Assembly: GCF_000423245.1 (NCBI RefSeq)
Contig: NZ_KE383993.1
Span: 390,079 to 454,078 of the forward strand
DNA length: 64,000 nt
Origin: Ligilactobacillus ceti DSM 22408
GTDB lineage: Bacteria; Bacillota; Bacilli; Lactobacillales; Lactobacillaceae
Direction: 5' to 3'
In this document: positions 15,237 to 24,129 of the stretch, in pieces
How the letters are laid out: every line of letters begins with the position of its first letter
Position numbering within the stretch: position 1 is the stretch's first letter
Program-made: the position numbers and the translations under genes
The notes under the pieces: model-generated
Seen by the model: the letters and a program-made list of their open reading frames with translations, nothing else
The model's database searches: none
What the model was told of the DNA's origin: nothing

Positions 15237-17651
15237 ATGAAAGTTTCAACAAAATGGTTAAATGAATATGTTTCAGTAAATGACATTGAACCACAAGTCC
15301 TTGCTGAAAAAATCGAAAGAACAGCTGTCGAAATCGATGCAGCTGGCCGTCGTGAAGATGGCATGAAAAAAATCGTTGTTGGTCATACTTTAAGTGTAGT
15401 GGATCATCCTGATTCAGATCACTTGCATATTTGCCAAGTTGATGTTGGTGAAGCAGAACCATTCCAAATTGTGTGTGGTGCTCCTAACGTGGCGGCAGAT
15501 CAAAAAGTTATTGTGGCGTTACCTAACTCCCGCATTGCTGACAACATTAAAATTAAAAAAGGTAAAATGCGTGGTGTCGTATCACAAGGTATGATCTGCG
15601 GTTTACAAGAAATCGGATTCCCAGATAGCGTAGTTCCAAAAGAATTCGCTGATGGTATTTATGTTTTACCGGAAGATGCAGTTGCTGGCGAACCAGTCTT
15701 TGGCTACTTAGGAATGGATGAATTAGTTTTAGAATTAGATTTAACTCCAAATCGTGCTGATTTAATGAGTATGCGTGGCGTTGCTCATGAAATTGCTGCC
15801 ATCTATGGTCGTGAAGTTAAATTAACACATCCTGAATTAAAAGATATGAGTGATGAAAAAATTGCTGATTTCGTTGATGTTACAGCTGACGAAACATTAG
15901 CACCAACATATTTAATGCGTGCTATTAAAGATGTTAAAATTGCCCCAAGTCCAATGTGGTTACAAAACCGCTTATGGAATGCAGGTATTCGTCCAGTAAA
16001 CAATGTGGTTGACGTTACAAACTATATCTTATTAGATTATGGTCAACCATTACATGCCTTTGACTACGCAAAATTAGCAGGTAAAGAAATTTTCGTTCGT
16101 TTAGCTCAAGAAGGTGAAAAATTAATTACACTTGATGGTGAAGAACGTGAATTAGAACCAACAGATATGGTTATTGCAGACGCTAATGGTCCAATCGCTT
16201 TAGCTGGTGTGATGGGCGGACAAAGTACAGAAGTTGATGATCAAACAACAACTATCTTATTAGAAGCTGCTGTTTTCAATTCCAGTTTAGTTCGTAAAAC
16301 TGCTCGCCGTGAAGTCTTACACAGTGAATCTTCAGCTCGTTTTGAAAGAGGTATTAATATTGCAACTGTTAAAGAAGCAATCGATGCCGCTGCTGCTTTA
16401 ATTGCTGAATTAAGTGGTGGTCAAGTTGTGGCTGAAATGGCACAAGCTACTTTCAAAGAACCAGAAGATACAATTGTTAAAGTAACTTTAAAACGCATTA
16501 ATGATGTTTTAGGAACAGATTTTGATGCAGCTACTGTTGAAAAAATCTTTATTGACTTAGGCTTTGGTGTGGTACAAACAGATGGTGAATTCACTGTGAC
16601 AGTTCCACCTCGTCGTTGGGATATCAAGATTGCCGCTGATTTATTAGAAGAAGTGGCTCGTCTCTATGGTTATGATAATTTACCAACAACATTACCAGTT
16701 GCTGAAATGACACCAGGACACTATACAGACTTACAAATGATGGTACGTTCTGCCCGTGAATTATTAGAAGCTGCTGGTTTATCACAAGCTATTTCATATT
16801 CTTTAGTTAGTGCAGAAAAAGCACAACGTTTCTTGATGGAACCAACCGAAACAACTGAATTAGTCTTCCCAATGACTTCTGAAAGAACAACATTACGTTC
16901 AAACTTAATCAGTGGTTTATTAGATGATTTAGCTTATAATACAGCGCGCAAAGTTGAAAACATTGCGATGTATGAACAAGGTAAAGTCTTTTACAAAAAA
17001 GCTGGCGAAGATCGTCCACGTGAAGTAGAACATGTGGCTGGTGCGATGACTGGTTTATTTAAAGCTGAAAACTGGCATGATGCAAAACAACCAGTTGATT
17101 TCTATATTGCTAAAGGTGTTGTAGAACATTTATTAAGCAAATTAGGTTTAGAAAAGGGCATTTCATTTAAAGCTAGTCAAGCTTATCCAGAAATGCACCC
17201 GGGTCGTACAGCTGATATCTTCTTAGGTGAAGAATATATTGGTTTCATTGGTGAAATTCATCCAAACATTGCGCAAGAATATCGTTTACAAAGAACATAT
17301 GTCTTTGAACTTGATTTAGAAAAGATGGTTGCAGTTAAACCTAAACAAGAACAATATGTTCCTGTTTCTAAATTCCCAGAAGTTAAACGTGATATTGCGT
17401 TATTAGTTGCTGAAGATGTAACTAATGCTGATCTTGTTGATTGTATTAAAGCTAATGGTGGTGCTTACTTAGCTGACGTTGAAATCTTTGACGTTTATGC
17501 TGGTGATAAGATTGCTGATGGCTTCAAATCATTAGCTTACAAGTTAGTCTTTAGAAATGCGCAAGCAACACTTGTTGATGAAGATATCAATAAAGCAGTT
17601 GAAAAAGTTATTAAAAACTTACAAGAAAAATTTGCCGCAGAAGTTCGTTAA
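15237..17651 (+). CDS. pheT: Phenylalanyl-tRNA synthetase beta subunit
   Basis: The 804-residue beta subunit has the full bacterial layout. An N-terminal tRNA-binding OB domain comes first (HPDSDHLHICQVDVG), then the B3/B4 editing domain (B3_4, about 205-380), B5 (LKRINDVLGTDFDAATVEKI), a degenerate class II core and a C-terminal anticodon-binding FDX-ACB domain (VPVSKFPEVKRDIALLV). It completes the heterotetramer and clears mischarged Tyr-tRNA. Its ATG at 15237 lies 7 bases after pheS, so the genes are co-translated under the T-box. A strong terminator follows. Confidence 0.97.
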   Translation: MKVSTKWLNEYVSVNDIEPQVLAEKIERTAVEIDAAGRREDGMKKIVVGHTLSVVDHPDSDHLHICQVDVGEAEPFQIVCGAPNVAADQKVIVALPNSRIADNIKIKKGKMRGVVSQGMICGLQEIGFPDSVVPKEFADGIYVLPEDAVAGEPVFGYLGMDELVLELDLTPNRADLMSMRGVAHEIAAIYGREVKLTHPELKDMSDEKIADFVDVTADETLAPTYLMRAIKDVKIAPSPMWLQNRLWNAGIRPVNNVVDVTNYILLDYGQPLHAFDYAKLAGKEIFVRLAQEGEKLITLDGEERELEPTDMVIADANGPIALAGVMGGQSTEVDDQTTTILLEAAVFNSSLVRKTARREVLHSESSARFERGINIATVKEAIDAAAALIAELSGGQVVAEMAQATFKEPEDTIVKVTLKRINDVLGTDFDAATVEKIFIDLGFGVVQTDGEFTVTVPPRRWDIKIAADLLEEVARLYGYDNLPTTLPVAEMTPGHYTDLQMMVRSARELLEAAGLSQAISYSLVSAEKAQRFLMEPTETTELVFPMTSERTTLRSNLISGLLDDLAYNTARKVENIAMYEQGKVFYKKAGEDRPREVEHVAGAMTGLFKAENWHDAKQPVDFYIAKGVVEHLLSKLGLEKGISFKASQAYPEMHPGRTADIFLGEEYIGFIGEIHPNIAQEYRLQRTYVFELDLEKMVAVKPKQEQYVPVSKFPEVKRDIALLVAEDVTNADLVDCIKANGGAYLADVEIFDVYAGDKIADGFKSLAYKLVFRNAQATLVDEDINKAVEKVIKNLQEKFAAEVR

Positions 17652-17666
17652 GAATTAAAAAGCATA

Positions 17667-17702
17667 AAAACCTCAGAAATTAATGTTTCTGAGGTTTTTT
17701 TA
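17667..17702 (+). terminator. Terminator of the pheST operon
   Basis: AAAACCTCAGAAA (17667-17679) pairs perfectly with TTTCTGAGGTTTT (17686-17698), followed by T. Confidence 0.92.
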
Positions 17703-17803
17703 TTGGAGTTAAATAAATTATTAAACTACAATCAGATGCAAGCTTTTAGTTTTTTTAGTATAATGACATGAGGTATTGAATAAATAAGAGGAGGACTCAT
17801 TTT

Positions 17804-18895
17804 TTGGAAAAAGAAAATAAGTCAGGGCAAAAGAAAATTCTTACAATTATTATCGGAATTATTGTTTTAGCTGGTGTAATTTTAGGAGTTGGGTATGGCT
17901 TTTTAAAAGTACAACAAAAACCATTGAATCCTAATTCAAAAAAAGAAATTGAAATTAATGTTCCATATAATAGTTCAAGTCAAGAAATTGGCAATTTACT
18001 CGTTGATAAAAAAATTATTAAAAATGAATTTGCTTTTAAAGTATATTTAAAAACACATCATATTAATGAGTTAAAAGCAGGTTATTATATGTTTTCACCA
18101 GCGATGGATTTAGTTACAATTACACAAAAACTAACTAAAGGTGGCTCACCACATTCTTTAATTGGTAAGAAGATTGTTGTGTATGAAGGATCGTCTATTC
18201 TTCAGGTTGCGAAAGAAATTGAAGTTAAAACGAAATATACATCACAAGAATTCTTAAATGCTGTGCAAGATGAACATTTAATTAATGAATTAGCACAAAA
18301 ATATCCGCAATTATTAGGTTCTGCGATGCAAGCGACAAATGTGCGTTATCGTTTAGAAGGGTATTTATTCCCGGCAACATATCATTTCTATCGTAAAGAA
18401 ACATTACAAGAATTGATTAAAGAAATGGTTGCGAAAACTAATACTGAATTAAAACCTTATTATGCTGAAATTGCTAAACAAGGCTGGAAAGTGCAAGATT
18501 TAATGGCGTTAGCTTCTATTGTGCAATATGAAGGTGGATCTCATAAAGATGATGCACGTAAAATTGCCGGCGTTTTCTTAAATAGAGTGGAAATTGGGAT
18601 GCCATTACAATCAGATGTTACTGTCCATTATGCGCTTAATAAACCGCAAGATCAGTTAAGTTATGCCGATTTAAAAGTCGATTCACCATATAACTTATAT
18701 ATTCATCGTGGATATGGTCCAGGACCAATTGATAATCCAGGCTTAAAAGCAATTAAAGCGGTGTTGAACCCAATGGATCGTGATAAGAAATATATTTATT
18801 TCATCGCTAATATTAAGACGGGTAAAGTATATTACTCAAAAACATTTGCTCAACATCAAGAATTAACTCAAAAATTATCAAAATATAACGATTAA
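17804..18895 (+). CDS. mltG: Endolytic murein transglycosylase MltG (YceG-like)
   Basis: The 363-residue protein has a short cytoplasmic N-terminus, one membrane helix (about residues 14-34, LTIIIGIIVLAGVILGVGYG) and an external YceG domain. It is thought to cut nascent glycan strands and so limit chain length near the elongation machinery. The signature IAGVFLNRVEIGMPLQSDVTVHYAL is intact. In the catalytic segment, usually IVEKE, this protein reads IVQYEGG: Gln241 takes the place of the first Glu, while Glu243 is kept. It starts with TTG at 17804 after GAGGAGG. Upstream is an AT-rich region with TATAAT at 17759; a terminator follows. Confidence 0.92.
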   Translation: MEKENKSGQKKILTIIIGIIVLAGVILGVGYGFLKVQQKPLNPNSKKEIEINVPYNSSSQEIGNLLVDKKIIKNEFAFKVYLKTHHINELKAGYYMFSPAMDLVTITQKLTKGGSPHSLIGKKIVVYEGSSILQVAKEIEVKTKYTSQEFLNAVQDEHLINELAQKYPQLLGSAMQATNVRYRLEGYLFPATYHFYRKETLQELIKEMVAKTNTELKPYYAEIAKQGWKVQDLMALASIVQYEGGSHKDDARKIAGVFLNRVEIGMPLQSDVTVHYALNKPQDQLSYADLKVDSPYNLYIHRGYGPGPIDNPGLKAIKAVLNPMDRDKKYIYFIANIKTGKVYYSKTFAQHQELTQKLSKYND

Positions 18896-18904
18896 TTAAA
18901 CAAA

Positions 18905-18940
18905 AACAAGCAATTTTTTAAAAGAGTTGCTTGTTTTTTT
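18905..18940 (+). terminator. Terminator after mltG
   Basis: AACAAGCAA (18905-18913) and TTGCTTGTT (18927-18935), then a T run. Confidence 0.88.
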
Positions 18941-18973
18941 AGGTTAAATAAATTTAAAAAAGGTGTAAGGCTA

Positions 18974-19002
18974 TTGATATTAAGGGCTATTGTTGCTAGA
19001 AT
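18974..19002 (+). promoter_or_regulatory. Promoter of udk
   Basis: TTGATA (18974-18979), 17-base spacer, TAGAAT (18997-19002). Confidence 0.65.
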
Positions 19003-19054
19003 AAATTAGATATCATATTGTGAAAAATTCAGAATATATAAGGAGCAATTTTTA

Positions 19055-19717
19055 ATGTCAGAAAATAACGCAAAACGTCGTCCAATTATTATTGGAGTTA
19101 CAGGTGGATCTGGTAGTGGTAAAACAACAGTTAGCCGCGCAATGTTTGAAGCTTTAGATGGCCATTCATTATTAATGGTAGAAGAGGATTCCTACTACAA
19201 GAACCAAGATCATTTACCAATGGAAGAACGAGTTAAAGCTAACTACGATCATCCAGATGCTTTTGATACAGATTTATTAATTGAACAATTACAAGATTTA
19301 TTAGAATGGAAAACAATCGAAAAACCAGTTTATGATTATGTAGAACATACACGTAGTCAACAAGTTGTTTTAGAAGAACCAAGAGAAGTTATCATTGTTG
19401 AAGGGATCTTAGTTTTAAATGACCCACGTGTGCGTGATTTAATGGATATTAAGATTTTCGTTGATACAGATGATGATATTCGTTTGCTTCGTCGTATCCA
19501 ACGTGATATGGAAGAACGTGGTCGCTCATTGGAATCTGTTATTACACAATACACATCAACAGTTAAACCAATGTATCACCAATTTATCGAACCAACAAAA
19601 CGCTATGCTGATATTATTGTTCCAGAAGGCGGCGAAAACCAAGTTGCGATTGATATTTTAGTAACTAAAGTTCGTGACATTATCCGTAATAACCAAGAAT
19701 TTACAAACGAAGATTAA
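19055..19717 (+). CDS. udk: Uridine/cytidine kinase
   Basis: The 220-residue protein carries the P-loop [12 protein letters not shown], the nucleoside-binding segment [12 protein letters not shown], the acidic stretch [13 protein letters not shown] and [24 protein letters not shown], all typical of uridine kinase. It phosphorylates uridine and cytidine to UMP and CMP in pyrimidine salvage. It starts at ATG 19055 after AAGGAGC. The order mltG-udk-greA is common in lactobacilli, but here each gene has its own terminator. Confidence 0.95.
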   Translation: MSENNAKRRPIIIGVTGGSGSGKTTVSRAMFEALDGHSLLMVEEDSYYKNQDHLPMEERVKANYDHPDAFDTDLLIEQLQDLLEWKTIEKPVYDYVEHTRSQQVVLEEPREVIIVEGILVLNDPRVRDLMDIKIFVDTDDDIRLLRRIQRDMEERGRSLESVITQYTSTVKPMYHQFIEPTKRYADIIVPEGGENQVAIDILVTKVRDIIRNNQEFTNED

Positions 19718-19724
19718 TCTGATA

Positions 19725-19759
19725 AAAACAGTCTTGAGTTAAGAGCTCAGGCTGTTTTT
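19725..19759 (+). terminator. Terminator after udk
   Basis: AAAACAGTCTTGAG pairs with CTCAGGCTGTTTTT allowing a one-base bulge and a G-U pair. Confidence 0.8.
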
Positions 19760-19817
19760 AAACATTTAAATTATGCTATAATTACTTTTGTGATTATATA
19801 TATAAGGAGACTTAAAC

Positions 19818-20294
19818 ATGGATCAAGAACAAACATTTCCAATGACATTAGAAGGTAAAGCTAACCTTGAAGCTGAATTAGAAGAATTACGTACAACGAA
19901 GAGAACAGAAGTTATTGAACGTATCAAAATTGCGCGTTCTTTTGGTGATTTATCTGAAAACTCTGAATATGAATCAGCTAAAAATGAACAAGCTTTCGTT
20001 GAAGGTCGAATTAAAGAAATCGAAAACATTTTACACCACGTAGAAATTATTGATAGTGATAGTGTTGCTAGTGATGAAATCGCTGTTGGTCGGACAGTAA
20101 CATTTGTTGAATTACCTGACGAAGAACCAGAAACATATACAATCGTTGGTGCAACAGAAGCTGATCCATTCTCTGGTAAAATTTCTAACGATTCTCCAAT
20201 TGCAGTTGGTTTATTAGGCCACAAATTAGGTGAAGAAGTTACAATTGATACACCAGGTGGATCAATGCAAGTTAAAATTACAGAAGTTAAATAA
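19818..20294 (+). CDS. greA: Transcription elongation factor GreA
   Basis: The 158-residue protein has the N-terminal antiparallel coiled coil (residues about 10-78) with the acidic tip motif [12 protein letters not shown]. This tip reaches into the RNA polymerase secondary channel and triggers transcript cleavage in backtracked complexes. The C-terminal globular domain contains [21 protein letters not shown]. It starts at ATG 19818 behind AAGGAGA. The upstream promoter is probably an extended -10 (TGCTATAAT near 19774-19782). Confidence 0.97.
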   Translation: MDQEQTFPMTLEGKANLEAELEELRTTKRTEVIERIKIARSFGDLSENSEYESAKNEQAFVEGRIKEIENILHHVEIIDSDSVASDEIAVGRTVTFVELPDEEPETYTIVGATEADPFSGKISNDSPIAVGLLGHKLGEEVTIDTPGGSMQVKITEVK

Positions 20295-20303
20295 TTAATT
20301 TTG

Positions 20304-20331
20304 AACTAGTCTGATACAGGCTAGTTTTTTT
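20304..20331 (+). terminator. Terminator after greA
   Basis: AACTAGTC pairs with GGCTAGTT (one G-U pair) and is followed by T7. Confidence 0.8.
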
Positions 20332-20341
20332 ATTGCATATA

Positions 20342-20376
20342 AAAAACCGCTACACAAAAGCTGTGTAGCGGTTTTT
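20342..20376. terminator. Strong bidirectional terminator between greA and the minus-strand pair
   Basis: AAAAACCGCTACACA (20342-20356) and TGTGTAGCGGTTTTT (20362-20376) form a perfect 15-bp stem with a 5-base loop and T/A runs on both sides. It mainly serves the minus-strand genes that end at 20385. Confidence 0.92.
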
Positions 20377-20384
20377 GTTTGCTT

Positions 20385-20738
20385 TTACATTTTAAAAAGA
20401 AGATAAGCACTTCCGATACTCGTTAATAAACTAACCACACAAATGATTAGGCTGACACCAGGGAGTCCGATTTTAAAGCGGAAATTCCGGATGCTGAGAT
20501 AGAGAAGTAATAATGTTGTGATGAGTAAAAGTAAGTAAAACGTTTTTAAATTAGCGAAAAAAAGTAGGGTAAAACTTGCGATAATTAATAAAATATTCCG
20601 TAAGTTTTTATACCATAATAAATCGCCGAATAAAGTTGTTTTATACGAGAAATTGCGATTTTTAGGCATTTTATTATATTTTAAGATGATCAATAATAAC
20701 CAGATGCCATAAAGGGCAATTCCGATAATACTCAACAT
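20385..20738 (-). CDS. Small integral membrane protein of unknown function (117 aa)
   Basis: The 117-residue protein has four hydrophobic segments: about residues 3-20, 48-62, 65-85 and 97-115. The first loop is basic (KYNKMPKNRNFSYKT), suggesting it is cytoplasmic. I recognise no family. It starts 17 bases after the end of the nucleoside hydrolase gene, so the two form a minus-strand operon with a shared terminator at 20342-20376. It has no transporter-like repeats or catalytic motifs. Confidence 0.65.
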   Translation of the reverse strand: MLSIIGIALYGIWLLLIILKYNKMPKNRNFSYKTTLFGDLLWYKNLRNILLIIASFTLLFFANLKTFYLLLLITTLLLLYLSIRNFRFKIGLPGVSLIICVVSLLTSIGSAYLLFKM

Positions 20739-20755
20739 AGACTAATCCTCACTTT

Positions 20756-21715
20756 TTAGTTTTTAGCAAATAATGATGTTAATTTTTCCATAAAGTCAGC
20801 AACAAAGCGATCTTTATCAACTTGAACAGCTGCTTTTGTATGCAAGGCAGGGACATTGACACGTGTTTCGTCACCGATTGTCCGACCAGCAAATGGAGCT
20901 TGTGTATCAACTTTCATGTTAAGTTCAATTGTTTCTACTAAACGAGGTTGAACTGCAGCTGCAACAGCTAATGGATCGTGTAAAGCACAACCACCAAGGT
21001 GAGGGCTTGTTACTTTGTAAGCGTCGATATAGTAATCTGTTAAATCAGCATATGCTTTACCAGCAACTGTATCTAAGTTACGCCATTGTTGTGTTTCTGT
21101 AGTTGTTAATAAAGTTCTTGTTGTAACATCTAAACCGATCATTGTTAAGTTAAGGTTGCTACGGAAAACTTCATTAGCAGCTTCTGGATCTTGGCTAATA
21201 TTAGCTTCTGTGACAGGTGAAACGTTACCAGGAACTGTTAAAGCACCACCCATAAGTGTTACATTACCGATTAATTCAACGATTTCTGGGTCTTTTTTAA
21301 TCGCAGCAGCTAAGTTTGTTAACGGACCTGTTGGCACGATAATTAAATCTTGACCATATTCGTGAGCAGCTTCAATGAAGAAATCAACACCAGATGTTGC
21401 TTCTGCTTTACGGTTAGCTTTTTTAATTTCAACTTCACCGACACCATTTTGACCGTGGATTTGTGCACTAATTGGAAGTACAGCAAAACTATCAGTTGTA
21501 GATGAATGAGGTAAACCTGGGAAAACAGGAACTTCAGGATGTCCTAACATTTCTAAAAGGTTTAAACTATTTTGGACACCGTCTTCCATTAAAACGTTCC
21601 CGTAAGAACCAACGATACCAATTAAATCACATTCAGGTGTTGCAAGTGCGTAAGCGATTGCTAAAGCGTCATCAATACCTGTGTCAAGGTCCAAGATCAT
21701 TTTGTACTTGGCCAT
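20756..21715 (-). CDS. Inosine/uridine-preferring nucleoside hydrolase
   Basis: The 319-residue enzyme has the calcium-binding aspartate cluster of nucleoside hydrolases near the N-terminus (LDLDTGIDDALAIAYAL), the substrate region VPTGPLTNLAAAI, LMGGAL, and the late motif HDPLAVAAAV with conserved His and Asp. It cleaves the N-glycosidic bond of ribonucleosides for base and ribose salvage. The minus-strand start follows AAGGAGTTGATTTC. The preferred base (purine or pyrimidine) cannot be told from the sequence. It is probably co-transcribed with the small membrane protein. Confidence 0.92.
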   Translation of the reverse strand: MAKYKMILDLDTGIDDALAIAYALATPECDLIGIVGSYGNVLMEDGVQNSLNLLEMLGHPEVPVFPGLPHSSTTDSFAVLPISAQIHGQNGVGEVEIKKANRKAEATSGVDFFIEAAHEYGQDLIIVPTGPLTNLAAAIKKDPEIVELIGNVTLMGGALTVPGNVSPVTEANISQDPEAANEVFRSNLNLTMIGLDVTTRTLLTTTETQQWRNLDTVAGKAYADLTDYYIDAYKVTSPHLGGCALHDPLAVAAAVQPRLVETIELNMKVDTQAPFAGRTIGDETRVNVPALHTKAAVQVDKDRFVADFMEKLTSLFAKN

Positions 21716-21891
21716 GAAATCAACTCCTTAATAATTAAATATTTTAATGTATAAGATTTACAACCCTATTCTACCACCATTTTCTAAAAAATGTAACGGC
21801 TTTCTTGAAAATAACTAGTGATTTCCATTGCTTAGCTTGACCTGCATCATGTAAAATTGTTTTTAAATAGAAGATTATCGGAGTGAACGAA

Positions 21892-22770
21892 ATGGAATGG
21901 ACAGAATTAGTCGTTGTAACAACGAATGAAGCAGTAGAAGCTGTTTCTAATATTTTAATGGAACATGGGGCACAAGGTGTTCAGATTAAAGATGAAACAG
22001 CAGATGTTGAAATTTTAACTTATTTCCCTGCTGATTTTGCCGTACAAGCTGAAGTCCCAGCAATGCAACAAGAAATTCAAAATTTAACCCAATTTGGTTT
22101 AGCTATTGGAAAAGGGCAAATTTTATTAAAAGAAAATCAAGCAGATACATGGACGGATGTTTGGGAAAAATATTATCAACCAATTCGGATTAGTCGTTAT
22201 TTGACGATTGTCCCAAGTTGGGAAGAATATCAACCAGCACAACCTGATGAAAAAGTGCTTTATTTAAATCCGCAACGTTCTTTTGGAACGGGGCAGCATT
22301 TAACAACACAATTAAGTTTACACGCTTTAGAAATGACTTTACGTGGTGGAGAAAGCATGCTTGATGTCGGAACTGGTTCAGGAGTGTTAAGTATTGCAGC
22401 TGCTAAATTAGGTGCAAAGACGATTGCAGCTTATGATATTGATGCAAAAGCAATTCAAGCAGCCCAAGAAAATGTTGTTTTAAACCAAGTTCAAGATCAA
22501 ATCACTTTAGGGGTTAACGATTTATTAAATGGTATTACTGCCCAAGTAGATGTGATTGTGGCTAATATTTTACCGGAATTTTTAGTGCCATTAATTCCCC
22601 AAACAACTACTCGTTTAAATCAAGGTGGGAAATTGATTTTATCAGGTATTATTAATGAGAAAAAAGATCAAATTGTTTCCGTATTAAATGAAAATAATTA
22701 TCAAGTTTTAGAATTATTACGTGCAGGTGACTGGTATGGGATTGTCGCTGAATTAGCACAGGAGGATTAA
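21892..22770 (+). CDS. prmA: Ribosomal protein L11 methyltransferase
   Basis: The 292-residue protein has the N-terminal L11-recognition domain (MEWTELVVVTTNEAVEAVSNILMEHGAQGV) and a Rossmann methyltransferase domain. SAM motif I is LDVGTGSGVLSIAAAKLGA, and VDVIVANILPEFLVPL is the catalytic Asn-Ile-Leu motif. It trimethylates Lys and N-terminal amino groups of L11. I chose ATG 21892 (binding site CGGAG, 8-base spacing) rather than GTG 21883, which lies in the binding site. rsmE starts 4 bases later, the usual prmA-rsmE pair. Confidence 0.96.
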   Translation: MEWTELVVVTTNEAVEAVSNILMEHGAQGVQIKDETADVEILTYFPADFAVQAEVPAMQQEIQNLTQFGLAIGKGQILLKENQADTWTDVWEKYYQPIRISRYLTIVPSWEEYQPAQPDEKVLYLNPQRSFGTGQHLTTQLSLHALEMTLRGGESMLDVGTGSGVLSIAAAKLGAKTIAAYDIDAKAIQAAQENVVLNQVQDQITLGVNDLLNGITAQVDVIVANILPEFLVPLIPQTTTRLNQGGKLILSGIINEKKDQIVSVLNENNYQVLELLRAGDWYGIVAELAQED

Positions 22771-22773
22771 ACA

Positions 22774-23553
22774 ATGCAACGATATTTTAGTGATGAGCAG
22801 ACTTTGCAATTAAAGCAAACAATTACTTTACCAGCTGATTTATATAAACACGCGATTACGGTGATGCGCATGCGGGAAGGTTCAGAATTTGAATTAGTGA
22901 CGCAAGATCAACAAGTTAATATTATGACTTTAACAGCTGTAACGAAAAAATCTGCCCAAGCCCAAGTAACAGAAATTTTCACGCATCAAGTCGAACTACC
23001 AGTCGAAGTGACAATTGCTTGTGGTTTACCTAAAAGCGATAAAAAAACAGATTTGATTGTTGAAAAAGGTACGGAATTAGGTGCCACTCATTTTATCTTT
23101 TTTACAAGTGATTATTCGCAAGGTAAATGGGATGAGAAAAAACAAATTAAAAAATTAGAACGACTCAATAAAAAAGCTTTAAGTGCAGCGGAACAATCGC
23201 ATCGCGTAGTTGTTCCCGATGTTAAATATGTAAAAAAATTAGCGGATTTAGATGTATCAGCGTATCAAGCCCGTGTGGTAGCTTATGAAGAATCAGCCAA
23301 AGCCGGTGAAGTTAGCAATTTAGTGCAAGTGTTAAGTCATTTACAAGGAAAACAAACGCCACCACAACAAATGATTGCTTTGTTTGGTCCAGAAGGTGGG
23401 ATTTCACCACAAGAAATCAGTACCTTAGAAGCGAATGATTTTACTTTATGTGGTTTAGGACCAAGAATTATGCGGGCTGAAACAGCACCATTAGCTTTCT
23501 TAGCGACAACGATGTATGCTTTAGAATTAGCACAACAAACACCAAAAGATTAA
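22774..23553 (+). CDS. rsmE: 16S rRNA (uracil1498-N3)-methyltransferase
   Basis: The 259-residue protein has the RsmE PUA-like N-terminal domain (QRYFSDEQTLQL... HAITVMRMREGSEFELV). Its SPOUT domain shows EKGTELGATHFIFF, AAEQSHRVVVPDV, ALFGPEGGISPQEI and LGPRIMRAETAPLAFLATTMYAL, the knot that holds SAM. It methylates U1498 of 16S rRNA. It starts at ATG 22774, right after prmA behind AGGAGG, so the two are co-translated. Confidence 0.96.
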   Translation: MQRYFSDEQTLQLKQTITLPADLYKHAITVMRMREGSEFELVTQDQQVNIMTLTAVTKKSAQAQVTEIFTHQVELPVEVTIACGLPKSDKKTDLIVEKGTELGATHFIFFTSDYSQGKWDEKKQIKKLERLNKKALSAAEQSHRVVVPDVKYVKKLADLDVSAYQARVVAYEESAKAGEVSNLVQVLSHLQGKQTPPQQMIALFGPEGGISPQEISTLEANDFTLCGLGPRIMRAETAPLAFLATTMYALELAQQTPKD

Positions 23554-23679
23554 ATTCAAGAAGTTTAAAAAACTGATAAATAACGTGTAACTACTAGGGT
23601 AAAAGGGTTATTATTTATTGACTAAATCCCAGAAAATGCGTTAAAATAAGGATATTAAACTTAAAGAGTGAGGGAATTC

Positions 23680-24009
23680 ATGCAAAGTAGTAAATCAATT
23701 ATTATCTTAAGAACATTATGGTATATCGCCTTTGCCGCAACATTTTCTTTTATCCTACCAATTGTTTGTACAATGATTGGTTTAGATGAAATCAAGACAA
23801 TGGCAATCGTTTTAGTATCCGCTAATGCTATTTATGCGGTTGTATCAGGATTAGTCGCTGGAAAATTAGATCATTCAGGTTTATATCTATTAATTTTCCC
23901 AATTTTGTATGCACTTGGGGCGCATTTCTTCTTTGAAAAATATGCCTTATTCTTAGTAGTAGCATATCTTATTTTCACATACTTAGCTTACGGAATAGCG
24001 AAAAAATAA
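23680..24009 (+). CDS. Four-helix small membrane protein of unknown function (109 aa)
   Basis: The 109-residue protein consists almost entirely of four hydrophobic helices (about residues 7-27, 34-55, 62-80, 85-107) with a positively charged N-terminus. The acidic residues fall in the first loop (GLDEIKT). No family recognised. I chose ATG 23680 after GTGAGGG; the in-frame GTG 23668 lies in that binding site. A stem-loop follows at 24048. It probably forms its own transcription unit between rsmE and rel. Confidence 0.65.
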   Translation: MQSSKSIIILRTLWYIAFAATFSFILPIVCTMIGLDEIKTMAIVLVSANAIYAVVSGLVAGKLDHSGLYLLIFPILYALGAHFFFEKYALFLVVAYLIFTYLAYGIAKK

Positions 24010-24047
24010 CAATTTAAAGATAATACTTTTATAGAACAAAAAGATTG

Positions 24048-24096
24048 AAGCACGTTTGCATATGATAATTTACATCAGCATACGTGCTTTTATTAT
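24048..24096 (+). terminator. Stem-loop between the membrane protein gene and rel
   Basis: AAGCACGT (24048-24055) pairs with ACGTGCTT (24082-24089) around a 26-base loop that can itself fold, followed by TTATTAT. It looks like a terminator of the upstream gene. It lies only 34 bases from the rel start, so it could also be an attenuator. Confidence 0.6.
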
Positions 24097-24129
24097 ATAC
24101 ATATTACAACTAGTCGAGGAGAATTGCTT

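Noticed and set aside
20342..20376. Perfect inverted repeat as an insertion-sequence end
   Set aside because: It has flanking T/A runs, a 5-base loop and lies between convergent genes, so it is a bidirectional terminator; no transposase is near.
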